NCBI RefSeq assembly: GCF_000300335.1
Contig: NZ_AMRM01000005.1
Location: forward strand, 62,001-126,000
Origin: Nitratireductor pacificus pht-3B
GTDB taxonomy: Bacteria; Pseudomonadota; Alphaproteobacteria; Rhizobiales; Rhizobiaceae
Direction of reading: 5' to 3'
Length of the DNA stretch: 64,000 nt
The notes under the pieces were generated by a model. That model was not told the origin of the DNA, searched no databases, and saw only the letters and a list, made by a program, of their open reading frames with translations. Below are positions 56,311-64,000 of the stretch, one piece after another (the first letter of the stretch is position 1; every line of letters begins with the position of its first letter). The position numbers and the translations under genes are program-made.

Positions 56311-57717
56311 ATGTTGTTGCCGGTAATCATGGCGGGCGGATCGGGAACACGGCTATGGCCGGTTTCGCGCGAACATTATCCCAAGCAGTTCTGCAGCCTT
56401 CTGGGCGACGATACGATGCTCCAGCAGACGGTGCGCCGGCTTTCCGGGCTCCAGTCCTCCGCGCCACTGCTCGTGTGCAACGAGGAGCACCGCTTCCTGG
56501 CGGCGGAGCAGTTGCGCCTCGACGGGATCGAGAATTCGCCGATCCTTCTCGAGCCCGCCGGCCGCAACACGGCGCCCGCAATCGCCCTCGCCGCGCTGCA
56601 CGCCACCCGCAACGGGGGTGACCCTCTGCTGCTGGTCATGCCCGCCGACCATCTGCTGCAGGACATTCCCGCGTTTCACGCTGCCCTGAAAAAGGCCGAG
56701 ACGCTGGCCGCGGACGGCCGCCTCGTCACGTTCGGCATTGTCCCGGACGCGCCCGAGACCGGCTTCGGCTACATCCGCCGCGGCGCGGCTATCGGCGAGG
56801 AAGGGTTTGCCGTGGCGGGCTTCCAGGAGAAGCCCGATCTCGAGACCGCCGGATCCTACCTGAAGGATGGAGGCTACTACTGGAACAGCGGGATGTTCCT
56901 TTTCCGTGCGGGCATCTATCTGGCGGCGCTACGGCAGTACGCCCCGGCGATCCTCGATGCCTGCGAGACCGCCATGGCGGGGGCGCAGTCCGACGCCCAG
57001 TTCGTTCGCCCGGAGCGCGCGGCATTCGAGGCCTGCCCGGAGGATTCGATCGACTACGCGGTCATGGAGAAGACCGACCGGGCGGCGGTCGTTCCACTGG
57101 ATGCCGGCTGGAACGACATCGGCTCCTGGTCCGCGATCTGGGATGCCATGGGCAAGGACGCCGACGGCAATGCGCTGAGCGGCGACGTGTTGCAGGTCGC
57201 TTCACGGAACTCCATCGTCTCGGCCGACAAGCGGCTGGTCGCTGTGGTCGGCATCGAGGACCTGGTGGTGATCGACACCGCCGACGCGCTGCTGGTCGCC
57301 CGCAAGGACGCGGTCCAGCACGTCAAGAAGATCGTCGAGAAGCTGAAGGCCGGAAAGCGCAGCGAGACCGTCAACCATCGCAAGGTTTACCGCCCCTGGG
57401 GCAACTATGATTCCATCGATGTCGGCGATCGTCATCAGGTGAAGCGGATCACCGTCAAGCCCGGCGCCAAACTGTCGGTGCAGAAACACCATCACCGGGC
57501 GGAACACTGGGTCGTGGTGCGCGGGACTGCGAAGGTCCTGAAAGGCACCGAGACGATCATGCTGAGCGAGAACGAATCCACCTACATTCCGCTCGGCGAG
57601 ATCCACGCCCTCGAGAACCCCGGCAAGATCCCGCTGGAGCTCATCGAGGTGCAGTCGGGTTCCTATCTGGGCGAGGACGATATCGTCCGACTGGAAGACC
57701 GCTACGGCCGCGTCTGA
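56311..57717 (+). CDS. manC: mannose-1-phosphate guanylyltransferase / mannose-6-phosphate isomerase
   Basis: 468 residues, a fusion of the ManC/AlgA/CpsB type. The nucleotidyltransferase domain (to about 345) starts [21 protein letters not shown] and contains [12 protein letters not shown], which carries the sugar-binding Lys. The C-terminal cupin (about 345-468) has the isomerase signature [27 protein letters not shown]. It makes GDP-mannose from mannose-1-P. GAAGGA sits seven bases before the ATG. It overlaps the convergent O-antigen ligase gene by 16 bp. Confidence 0.95.
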   Translation: MLLPVIMAGGSGTRLWPVSREHYPKQFCSLLGDDTMLQQTVRRLSGLQSSAPLLVCNEEHRFLAAEQLRLDGIENSPILLEPAGRNTAPAIALAALHATRNGGDPLLLVMPADHLLQDIPAFHAALKKAETLAADGRLVTFGIVPDAPETGFGYIRRGAAIGEEGFAVAGFQEKPDLETAGSYLKDGGYYWNSGMFLFRAGIYLAALRQYAPAILDACETAMAGAQSDAQFVRPERAAFEACPEDSIDYAVMEKTDRAAVVPLDAGWNDIGSWSAIWDAMGKDADGNALSGDVLQVASRNSIVSADKRLVAVVGIEDLVVIDTADALLVARKDAVQHVKKIVEKLKAGKRSETVNHRKVYRPWGNYDSIDVGDRHQVKRITVKPGAKLSVQKHHHRAEHWVVVRGTAKVLKGTETIMLSENESTYIPLGEIHALENPGKIPLELIEVQSGSYLGEDDIVRLEDRYGRV

Positions 57718-58970
57718 GCGGCGGCATCGCCGGCGGCGGGAGACCGGTCGCCGGCTTCGGCTGGCAGCATGGACGTTCCTGCGGCAAGGTAAAGACCCGT
57801 GATGGCGAAGATCATGAACACGCTGTCCATGATGTCGTGCCCGAAGATCAGGTTCACCAGGCCGCTTCCCGCATGGACCAGCGAGACGACCAGAAGCAGC
57901 AACGCACCGAAGCGTGCCGTTTCATCAGCATCGCCACGCAGTATCCGGGTTGCGACCACCAGCATGGCGGCAAGAATCACCAGAACGGCGCCGCCGCTGA
58001 AGATGCCTCCCTCGACAAAGGCGGTCAGGAAACCGTTGTGGAAATGCGTAAAGCCGGAATCCAGGGAGTAATCCAGGATCAGGTGCTCCCGGATCAGGCT
58101 TTCGGTGCTCTGCATGCCGTATCCGAGGATCGGCCGGTCGAGGAACAGTTTCGTCGCGATCTCCCAGAGCGCCACACGCTGGCCAAGAGACGTGCGATAA
58201 TTTGACGTCTCGGCCAGCGCTTCCCAGTTCGCACTCAGCAGTTCCACGCGATGCAGGATCAGTCCGGACGTCAGCACGCCAATCACGGCCACGCCGATGA
58301 CGATGGCCAGCAGCCGCCCCTTGAAGATATCCCAGGCCCTTTGACGGCAGACCAGGAGCAGCAGGACGGTGACCCCGATCATCACGCCCCAGACGGAACG
58401 CGATCCCGAATAGAGCACCGCCAGGAAACTGGCGGCATAGATGACCAGCAGCCACCGCGACCGCGCGCTTTCCAGCGTCAGAGCGGCGGCAAGGCAGACA
58501 AGCCCGGCGAGACAGGCGACATGCGCGAAGACAAGCGCGTTGCCGGCTCCCCCCTCGGCCCGCATGCCGATGAGATAATGCTGGATCACGGCGAGGACCA
58601 GCGCGCCGGAACCCGCCACCGCCGAGCCGAGGATGGCCGCGCGGGCGATCGTATCCTTTTGGGAGATCGACCAGATCGAATAGGAGAACGAGAACAGCAG
58701 GAACGTCGCCAGGGGCAACAACTGCAAGGCCCTTCCCCAAGAGGGGTCGTTGGCGAGGAATGACATGATGTTCGCGGCAGCATAGACCGCCATCGCAAGC
58801 GCGATGAAGCGCATGGCCCTGTCCGGGCTCAGCCGCCGGCGACCGGTCAGCACCTCGAAGGCACACCACAATGCCCCCCCATGCCAGACGAAACTGACGA
58901 CGGAACCGAGGATCGGAGGAGCCGCGAAACAGGCGAAGGTGAAAAGCCTGTTGACATCCCGATACATCAT
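57702..58970 (-). CDS. O-antigen ligase (Wzy_C) family membrane protein
   Basis: 422 residues from ATG 58970 that overlaps the galE stop. Ten or more hydrophobic helices; a periplasmic loop (about 245-310) has the family motif [26 protein letters not shown]...[16 protein letters not shown], in which the Arg and His are typical of O-antigen ligases and Wzy-like polymerases. It transfers or polymerises surface sugars. It is translationally coupled to galE, which supports an envelope-polysaccharide function. It may be a ligase, a polymerase or an exopolysaccharide protein of the ExoQ type. Confidence 0.88.
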   Translation of the reverse strand: MMYRDVNRLFTFACFAAPPILGSVVSFVWHGGALWCAFEVLTGRRRLSPDRAMRFIALAMAVYAAANIMSFLANDPSWGRALQLLPLATFLLFSFSYSIWSISQKDTIARAAILGSAVAGSGALVLAVIQHYLIGMRAEGGAGNALVFAHVACLAGLVCLAAALTLESARSRWLLVIYAASFLAVLYSGSRSVWGVMIGVTVLLLLVCRQRAWDIFKGRLLAIVIGVAVIGVLTSGLILHRVELLSANWEALAETSNYRTSLGQRVALWEIATKLFLDRPILGYGMQSTESLIREHLILDYSLDSGFTHFHNGFLTAFVEGGIFSGGAVLVILAAMLVVATRILRGDADETARFGALLLLVVSLVHAGSGLVNLIFGHDIMDSVFMIFAITGLYLAAGTSMLPAEAGDRSPAAGDAAAQTRP

Positions 58971-59956
58971 TGTCGGTTGCGCCGCTTCAGTTGTTCTTCC
59001 CAGCCAAGCGCATGGGCGACGATCTGGTCCAGGTCGTCGTAGCGCGGTTGCCACGAAAGCTCGCGGCGGCAGCGCTCGGCGCCGGCGACGATGGCAACCG
59101 CGTCGCCGGGACGCCGGCCGCCCGTGCGAACCTCGAATTCGGTCCCGGCCACCCTCTTCACCGCGTCGATCACTTCGAGCACCGAATAGCCACGGCCATA
59201 GCCGCAGTTTGCCACAAGGCTGCCGCCACCGGCACGCATCCTGCGCAGCGCCAGGTAATGCGCGTTGACGAGATCGGAAACATGCACGTAGTCGCGCACG
59301 CAGGTGCCGTCCGGCGTGTCGTAGTCGGTACCGAACACCTCCATGTGAGGCCGCTTTCCGGTCGCCGCTTCGCAGGCCACCTTGATCAGATGTGTGGCGC
59401 CCCGGGTCGACTGGCCGGTCCGCATCTGCGGGTCCGCTCCACAGACGTTGAAATAGCGCAATGCCGTATAGGCGAAGTCGTGCGCCGCCGCGCAGTCGCG
59501 CAGCATCATCTCGGTCATCATCTTGGAGGTGCCGTAGGGCGATTCGGGCTGCAAACGCGCGCCCTCGTCGACCGGGAAACTGTCCGGGCTACCGTAGACG
59601 GCGGCGGTCGAGGAGAAAATGAAGTGCTTCACCCCGCACCGGATCGCGCTCTCGATGAGATCGCGCGACTTCACCGTGTTGTTGAGGTAATAGCCAAGCG
59701 GGTCGGAGACCGATTCCGGCACGATGATGGAACCAGCGAAGTGGATGATCGCATCGACCTCGTGCTGCCGGATGGTCTCCTCCACCAGCGCCTGGTCTGA
59801 AATGTCGCCCACCACAAGGGTGGCTGCCTCGGCAACGGCCCAATCGAAGCCCGTGCTGAGACGGTCGACGACGACGACTTGCTCGCCCCTGTCGACCAGC
59901 TCCCACACCATATGGCTGCCGATATAGCCAGCGCCCCCGGTTACCAGAACGGCCAT
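58967..59956 (-). CDS. galE: UDP-glucose 4-epimerase
   Basis: 329 residues. The NAD-binding motif G7-G-A-G-Y-I-G13 is at the N-terminus, the catalytic Ser and Tyr/Lys occur in FSSTAAVYG and PYGTSKMMTEMML, and the C-terminal segment (VRDYVHVSDLVNAHYLAL, GYGRGYSVLEVIDAVKR) is typical GalE. It interconverts UDP-glucose and UDP-galactose for surface polysaccharide. First gene of the leftward galE-ligase pair. Confidence 0.94.
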   Translation of the reverse strand: MAVLVTGGAGYIGSHMVWELVDRGEQVVVVDRLSTGFDWAVAEAATLVVGDISDQALVEETIRQHEVDAIIHFAGSIIVPESVSDPLGYYLNNTVKSRDLIESAIRCGVKHFIFSSTAAVYGSPDSFPVDEGARLQPESPYGTSKMMTEMMLRDCAAAHDFAYTALRYFNVCGADPQMRTGQSTRGATHLIKVACEAATGKRPHMEVFGTDYDTPDGTCVRDYVHVSDLVNAHYLALRRMRAGGGSLVANCGYGRGYSVLEVIDAVKRVAGTEFEVRTGGRRPGDAVAIVAGAERCRRELSWQPRYDDLDQIVAHALGWEEQLKRRNRQ

Positions 59957-60046
59957 TCATTCCCCCATCAAATGCAATCGGGCCAGACCCCCATCTGACC
60001 CGATCACAATTTCTAGAACCGAAAGCGGCAATTAAAGGGCAGGCTC

Positions 60047-60652
60047 CTACCCTCGCGGAAAGCCGAGGCCGCGCAACAGCGCCCAGGCCGCCGGCATCAG
60101 GCAGGCGGCGAGCGCCACCTTGATCAGGTCCGGCACGATGAACGGCACGACGCCGAACTGCCAAGCCTTGTCGGCGCCGATGAGCACCGCCAGCCAGGCG
60201 AAACCGAGCGTCATCAGCGCCGCTTCGGCAACCAGCATCGCTCCGGCGAGCTTCAGCGGATTGCGATCCCAGCCGCGGTCGGCGGCCCAGCCGGCGATGG
60301 CAGCCATCGCCACGAAACCAGCGAGATAACCGCCCGTCGGACCCGCCATATAGGCAAGGCCGATGCCCTTCTCGGGCGTGCCCTGGAAGACGGGAAGCCC
60401 CATCGCGCCTTCGGCGAGATAGAGAAGCAGGGTCGCGATGCCGAGGCGCATGCCGAACGTGGCGGCGATCAGCAGGATCGCCAGCGTCTGCAGCGACATG
60501 TCCACCGGACCGAGCACGACCTTGGTCTTGGCCGAGAGCGTGAGGAGCAGCGTAGCGCCGAGCGCCAGGAAAAACTGCGCGGCAAGGCGGCGATAGCCCC
60601 GCTCGGGCAGGGTGATCGAAACAAGGGGTCTTGCAGCAATTGCCAGGGACAT
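60047..60652 (-). CDS. bioY: biotin transporter BioY (ECF S component)
   Basis: 201 residues from the ATG at 60652, with GGAGG four bases before it. About six helices; the family marks are VVLGPVDMSLQTLAILLIAATFG and AMGLPVFQGTP...YMAGPTGGYLAGFVAMA, which form the biotin pocket. In rhizobia BioY works with BioM and BioN, but these genes are not in the window, so the S component may act with units elsewhere or alone. Confidence 0.93.
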   Translation of the reverse strand: MSLAIAARPLVSITLPERGYRRLAAQFFLALGATLLLTLSAKTKVVLGPVDMSLQTLAILLIAATFGMRLGIATLLLYLAEGAMGLPVFQGTPEKGIGLAYMAGPTGGYLAGFVAMAAIAGWAADRGWDRNPLKLAGAMLVAEAALMTLGFAWLAVLIGADKAWQFGVVPFIVPDLIKVALAACLMPAAWALLRGLGFPRG

Positions 60653-60773
60653 CGTTCCTCCGTCCATGCTCATTGGGTGAAGCGTTCGGGTTCTCCTATA
60701 AGCGCTTCCATGATATGCGGCAACCGCATTGGTGAGTAGCCTACCCCATTCCCAGCATTCCGGAATCCCAGTC

Positions 60774-61682
60774 ATGGCCCTCGAATTTGAAACCCGCTTC
60801 GACCCGGCCTATGGCAAGGGCATCGAAGTCGCGCCCAACGTGTTGCGCCTGACCGTCAACAATCCGAGCGCTTTCACCTTCCACGGCACAAACAGCTACA
60901 TCGTCGGACGCTCTTCGCTGGCCGTCATCGATCCGGGCCCGGAGGACGAGGCGCATTACCAGGCGCTGCTGAAGGCCATCGACGGGCGGCCTGTCAGCCA
61001 TATTCTGGTCAGCCATACCCACCGGGATCATTCGCCGCTGGCCGCGCGGCTCGCGAACGCCACGGGCGCTCTGGTCTGCGCCGAGGGACCGCACCGGCCC
61101 GCCCGCGCCCTCAGAATCGGCGAGATCAACCCGCTCGACGCGAGCGCGGACACGGATTTCAATCCGGCGCTCGCCCTTCCCGACAATGCCGTCGTGGACG
61201 GCGACGGCTGGGCGCTGCGCGCGATCCATACGCCGGGACACGCGGCGAACCATGTCGTGTTCGCCCTGGAGGGCACCGGCATCCTGTTTTCCGCCGACCA
61301 CGTCATGGCCTGGGCGACGACGATCGTCGCGCCACCGGACGGGGCAATGTCCGACTATATGGCCTCGCTCGACCGCCTGCTTGAACGCGACGACAGCCTG
61401 CTGCTGCCGGGCCATGGCGGTCCGGTGACGCGCCCTCCCCGCTTCCTGCGCGGCCTCAAGGCGCATCGGAAGATGCGCGAGCGCGCCATCCTGGAACGCA
61501 TCGTGCGCGGGGGAGACCGCACCGTCGGCGCCATGGTGGCGAGCATCTATCGTGATACGGATCCGCGCCTGCATGGCGCGGCGGCGCTTTCGGTTCTAGC
61601 CCACCTCGAAGACCTGGTCGCGCGCGGCCTCGTGAAAACGGACGGCGACCCGTCGATCGACGCGGTCTATCTGCCGGGCTGA
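60774..61682 (+). CDS. metallo-beta-lactamase-fold hydrolase
   Basis: 302 residues from the ATG at 60774 (MALEFETRF). The zinc motif is SHTHRDHSPLAARL (HxHxDH), with further ligands in TPGHAANH and SADHVMAWATT, and the C-terminal segment LPGHGGPVTRPPRFLRGLKAHRKMRERAILE is characteristic of the LACTB2-like branch of Rhizobiales. It is a cytoplasmic hydrolase; glyoxalase-like or RNA-directed activity cannot be decided. Divergent from bioY. Confidence 0.9.
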   Translation: MALEFETRFDPAYGKGIEVAPNVLRLTVNNPSAFTFHGTNSYIVGRSSLAVIDPGPEDEAHYQALLKAIDGRPVSHILVSHTHRDHSPLAARLANATGALVCAEGPHRPARALRIGEINPLDASADTDFNPALALPDNAVVDGDGWALRAIHTPGHAANHVVFALEGTGILFSADHVMAWATTIVAPPDGAMSDYMASLDRLLERDDSLLLPGHGGPVTRPPRFLRGLKAHRKMRERAILERIVRGGDRTVGAMVASIYRDTDPRLHGAAALSVLAHLEDLVARGLVKTDGDPSIDAVYLPG

Positions 61683-61722
61683 CTGGACATCACGCCCGGA
61701 GTGCGTTGCAACACCCGCGAGA

Positions 61723-62502
61723 TTACACGCCGCTCTCGCCCGACAGCCGCTGGTCGAGCGCGTCGAGAAACCGGTTGATCCTGAGCGCGTTGTCGCCAAG
61801 GTCATGCAGCGCATAGCGCGAGGCGGAGCGCATATCGACATAGGTCGCGGCTCCGTCATCCGCGATACGGACAGCCACGTCCGCCGGAAAGCCGAGGAAG
61901 AAGGACCGCGCTTCTCCCTCGATCGTCGTCTCTCCGCCCGCCAGTGCCGGCGAGACCGACTGCCGCGGCTGCCAGTTCCGCTCCGTCATCATGGCGCGCA
62001 CGGTTTCCAGAACGCTCTCGACGGTGTGTTCGTAGCGCCGGCCCGTGACCTCCGGATAGTGTTCCTTCTGCAGAGCCGCCGCTTCCGGCGCGATCGCCGC
62101 GATGCGGTTCATCGCGCCGCTTCGCTTCGCCGCCGCGGCATCCAGCGCCGGCGGGTCGGAGACATCGGTCGAGATGTCGATCAGCCGCGGATGCTCGATG
62201 AGGCGGGCCAGCGAGACGCCATAGGGAGCCAGCACGCACAGCGCCACGAAGATCCCTGCGGTTGCCCGTCCGGCACCGGTCACCCCGTGTTCCCAGACCT
62301 GCACCAGCGCCAGAAACCCGCCGGCCAGTCCCAGTCCGCCGATGACACCGGCAAGGCCGAGAAGCCAGCAGAACGGTACCGTTTCGAGAAGACCGAAACG
62401 GTGCCCGGCGCCGGAGGCCAGCAGCAGGATTGCCGCGAAGGACGCGAGCCGAAAACTCCACTCTCCCGTGGAGGATTGTCGCTGCTGCAATCTCGCCGTC
62501 AT
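61723..62502 (-). CDS. DUF1499 family membrane protein
   Basis: 259 residues from the ATG at 62502; a TTG at 62526 is an alternative. Three N-terminal hydrophobic helices (about 18-38, 45-70 and 80-100) precede a DUF1499 domain (about 125-255: LIDISTDVSDPPAL, YEHTVESVLETVRAMM, VDMRSASRYALHDLGDNALRINRFLDAL). This two-part layout is the one found in Rhizobiales. Function is unknown. Confidence 0.86.
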   Translation of the reverse strand: MTARLQQRQSSTGEWSFRLASFAAILLLASGAGHRFGLLETVPFCWLLGLAGVIGGLGLAGGFLALVQVWEHGVTGAGRATAGIFVALCVLAPYGVSLARLIEHPRLIDISTDVSDPPALDAAAAKRSGAMNRIAAIAPEAAALQKEHYPEVTGRRYEHTVESVLETVRAMMTERNWQPRQSVSPALAGGETTIEGEARSFFLGFPADVAVRIADDGAATYVDMRSASRYALHDLGDNALRINRFLDALDQRLSGESGV

Positions 62503-62771
62503 GAAGCCTGCCTGCCAACCGCGCAATGAACGGAACCGTCCTCATAGGGCATCGGCGCGAAAACGGGAATCAAAATTGAAGCACATGCCTGATTCTTCAG
62601 TGGCTTGCGCCCCATACTTGGCAAACTGATTCAGGCTGGTGCCCTGAACGGACCCGAAATCCGCATATCGCTCCGGAACGACACGGCTTCCTCGCCATAT
62701 TGCGGCCACGCTCGGCGTCACAGTTATACCGGCATAAGGGCGGGAGTGGGAGAAGATGTGAGGTTCCTGAA

Positions 62772-63134
62772 ATGGAAACATCGCTCCTGGAAACGACAGA
62801 GACACTTTCCACGCCGCTGGAACTTGTCGAACTGGAACTGGCCTTGAAACATCAGGACTGCGTCGCCCTGGGCTTCGAGGGAACGGTGCGACACGCGCTC
62901 GAGCAGGTCGAGGGCCGGCTTCTGTTTCAGATGCGGCTCGACGGGGCCGACGACTGCGACTGGATCGCGGCCGTCGCGCTGCAGACCTCGGAAAGCCCGG
63001 TCTTCGCGCTGGTCGTCCAGAAGGCTGACAGTGGTTCTCTGGAGGTCGAGGGCATCGAGACGAGCCAGCTGCCGGTGGCGCGGATCGTTAGCACCTATGC
63101 GGACCTGATGGCGACGCTCGACCGGACTCACTGA
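62772..63134 (+). CDS. hypothetical acidic protein (120 aa)
   Basis: 120 residues from the ATG at 62772, with GTGAGG about eight bases before. Acidic, no signal or membrane segment. It has a regular strand pattern (LELVELELALKHQDCVALGFEGTVRHALEQVEGRLLFQMRLDG..ALVVQKADSG), suggesting a small folded domain. I do not recognise the family. It stands between a 270-bp gap and the convergent ppdK gene. Confidence 0.6.
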   Translation: METSLLETTETLSTPLELVELELALKHQDCVALGFEGTVRHALEQVEGRLLFQMRLDGADDCDWIAAVALQTSESPVFALVVQKADSGSLEVEGIETSQLPVARIVSTYADLMATLDRTH

Positions 63135-63232
63135 CGGGCCTCCACAGCGGAGAGAACGCTCCGCCCGGAGCGCTCCCGTGAGCGCGATATCCTCCCCGTG
63201 CGCCAGCGGCGCAGGGAGCTTATCCCAGGCGA

Positions 63233-64000
<768 letters not shown>

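Noticed and set aside
60047-60652. Biotin operon or riboswitch at bioY
   Set aside because: No bio genes, BioM/N or structured leader were seen in the flanking sequence.

Overview
The window is GC-rich, densely coded DNA from an alphaproteobacterial chromosome, almost certainly Hyphomicrobiales (Rhizobiales). The Phyllobacteriaceae/Mesorhizobium-Nitratireductor side is my best guess, but the genus cannot be fixed from sequence alone. The evidence is the set of lineage-typical families (MucR/Ros regulator with a C-x2-D zinc site, DUF1491, DUF2336, DUF5330, DUF6456, TIGR03808, DUF2793), a DivJ-like histidine kinase, a Pha/Mrp antiporter, an R. etli-type asparaginase, an alphaproteobacterial SOS box and a RIME-like intergenic repeat. 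I see no rRNA, CRISPR array, insertion sequence or complete prophage.

Layout. 0-8.3 kb: envelope and cell-cycle housekeeping (DUF2336; a leftward operon of DivJ-like kinase, peptidoglycan-binding protein and DUF1491; DUF5330; SufE; a DnaA-domain-IV-like HTH protein coupled to a DUF6456 protein; mucR). 8.8-14.7 kb: seven-gene Mrp-type Na+(K+)/H+ antiporter operon, with stop/start overlaps or very short gaps throughout. 14.9-24.6 kb: stress and metabolism genes (msrB, SH3 protein, oligopeptidase B, two c-type cytochromes, sodB, a branched-chain aminotransferase, a haloacid dehalogenase, an L,D-transpeptidase, a DUF853 HerA-like ATPase). 24.9-32.5 kb: heterodimeric methylmalonyl-CoA mutase, an AbrB-Doc toxin-antitoxin pair with a palindromic operator, a Tat-exported beta-helix protein, asparaginase, DUF3750. 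32.5-37.9 kb: SCP2-type thiolase, then betI-betA-(repeat)-betB for choline to glycine betaine with a BetI-box palindrome, and tRNA-Pro(CGG). 38-40.2 kb: a divergent pair of GGDEF proteins, one with an intact active site and one with only the inhibitory I-site kept.

40.3-46.9 kb: an SOS-box-preceded cluster of an HhH-GPD endonuclease-III-like gene, imuA, imuB and dnaE2, which is the error-prone translesion mutasome with a probable fourth, DNA-glycosylase-like member. 47-51.6 kb: fructokinase and a leftward sulfate-activation operon (cysD-cysNC-cysQ). 51.8-60 kb: nucleotide-sugar and polysaccharide genes (DegT aminotransferase, phosphomannomutase, GDP-mannose pyrophosphorylase, galE, O-antigen ligase-like protein), with tRNA-Gln(TTG) and an orphan phage-type DUF2793 gene among them. 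60-64 kb: bioY, a metallo-beta-lactamase-fold hydrolase, DUF1499, an unknown small protein, and the C-terminal end of pyruvate phosphate dikinase cut by the window edge.

The observations I rate highest are the SOS-controlled HhH-GPD/imuAB/dnaE2 cluster, whose glycosylase has lost a full [4Fe-4S] ligand set, and the active/degenerate GGDEF pair that looks like a c-di-GMP producer beside a c-di-GMP receptor. No completely new system is evident. Most of the window is ordinary core chromosome. All calls are by eye from the sequence and remembered family features; no database search was run.
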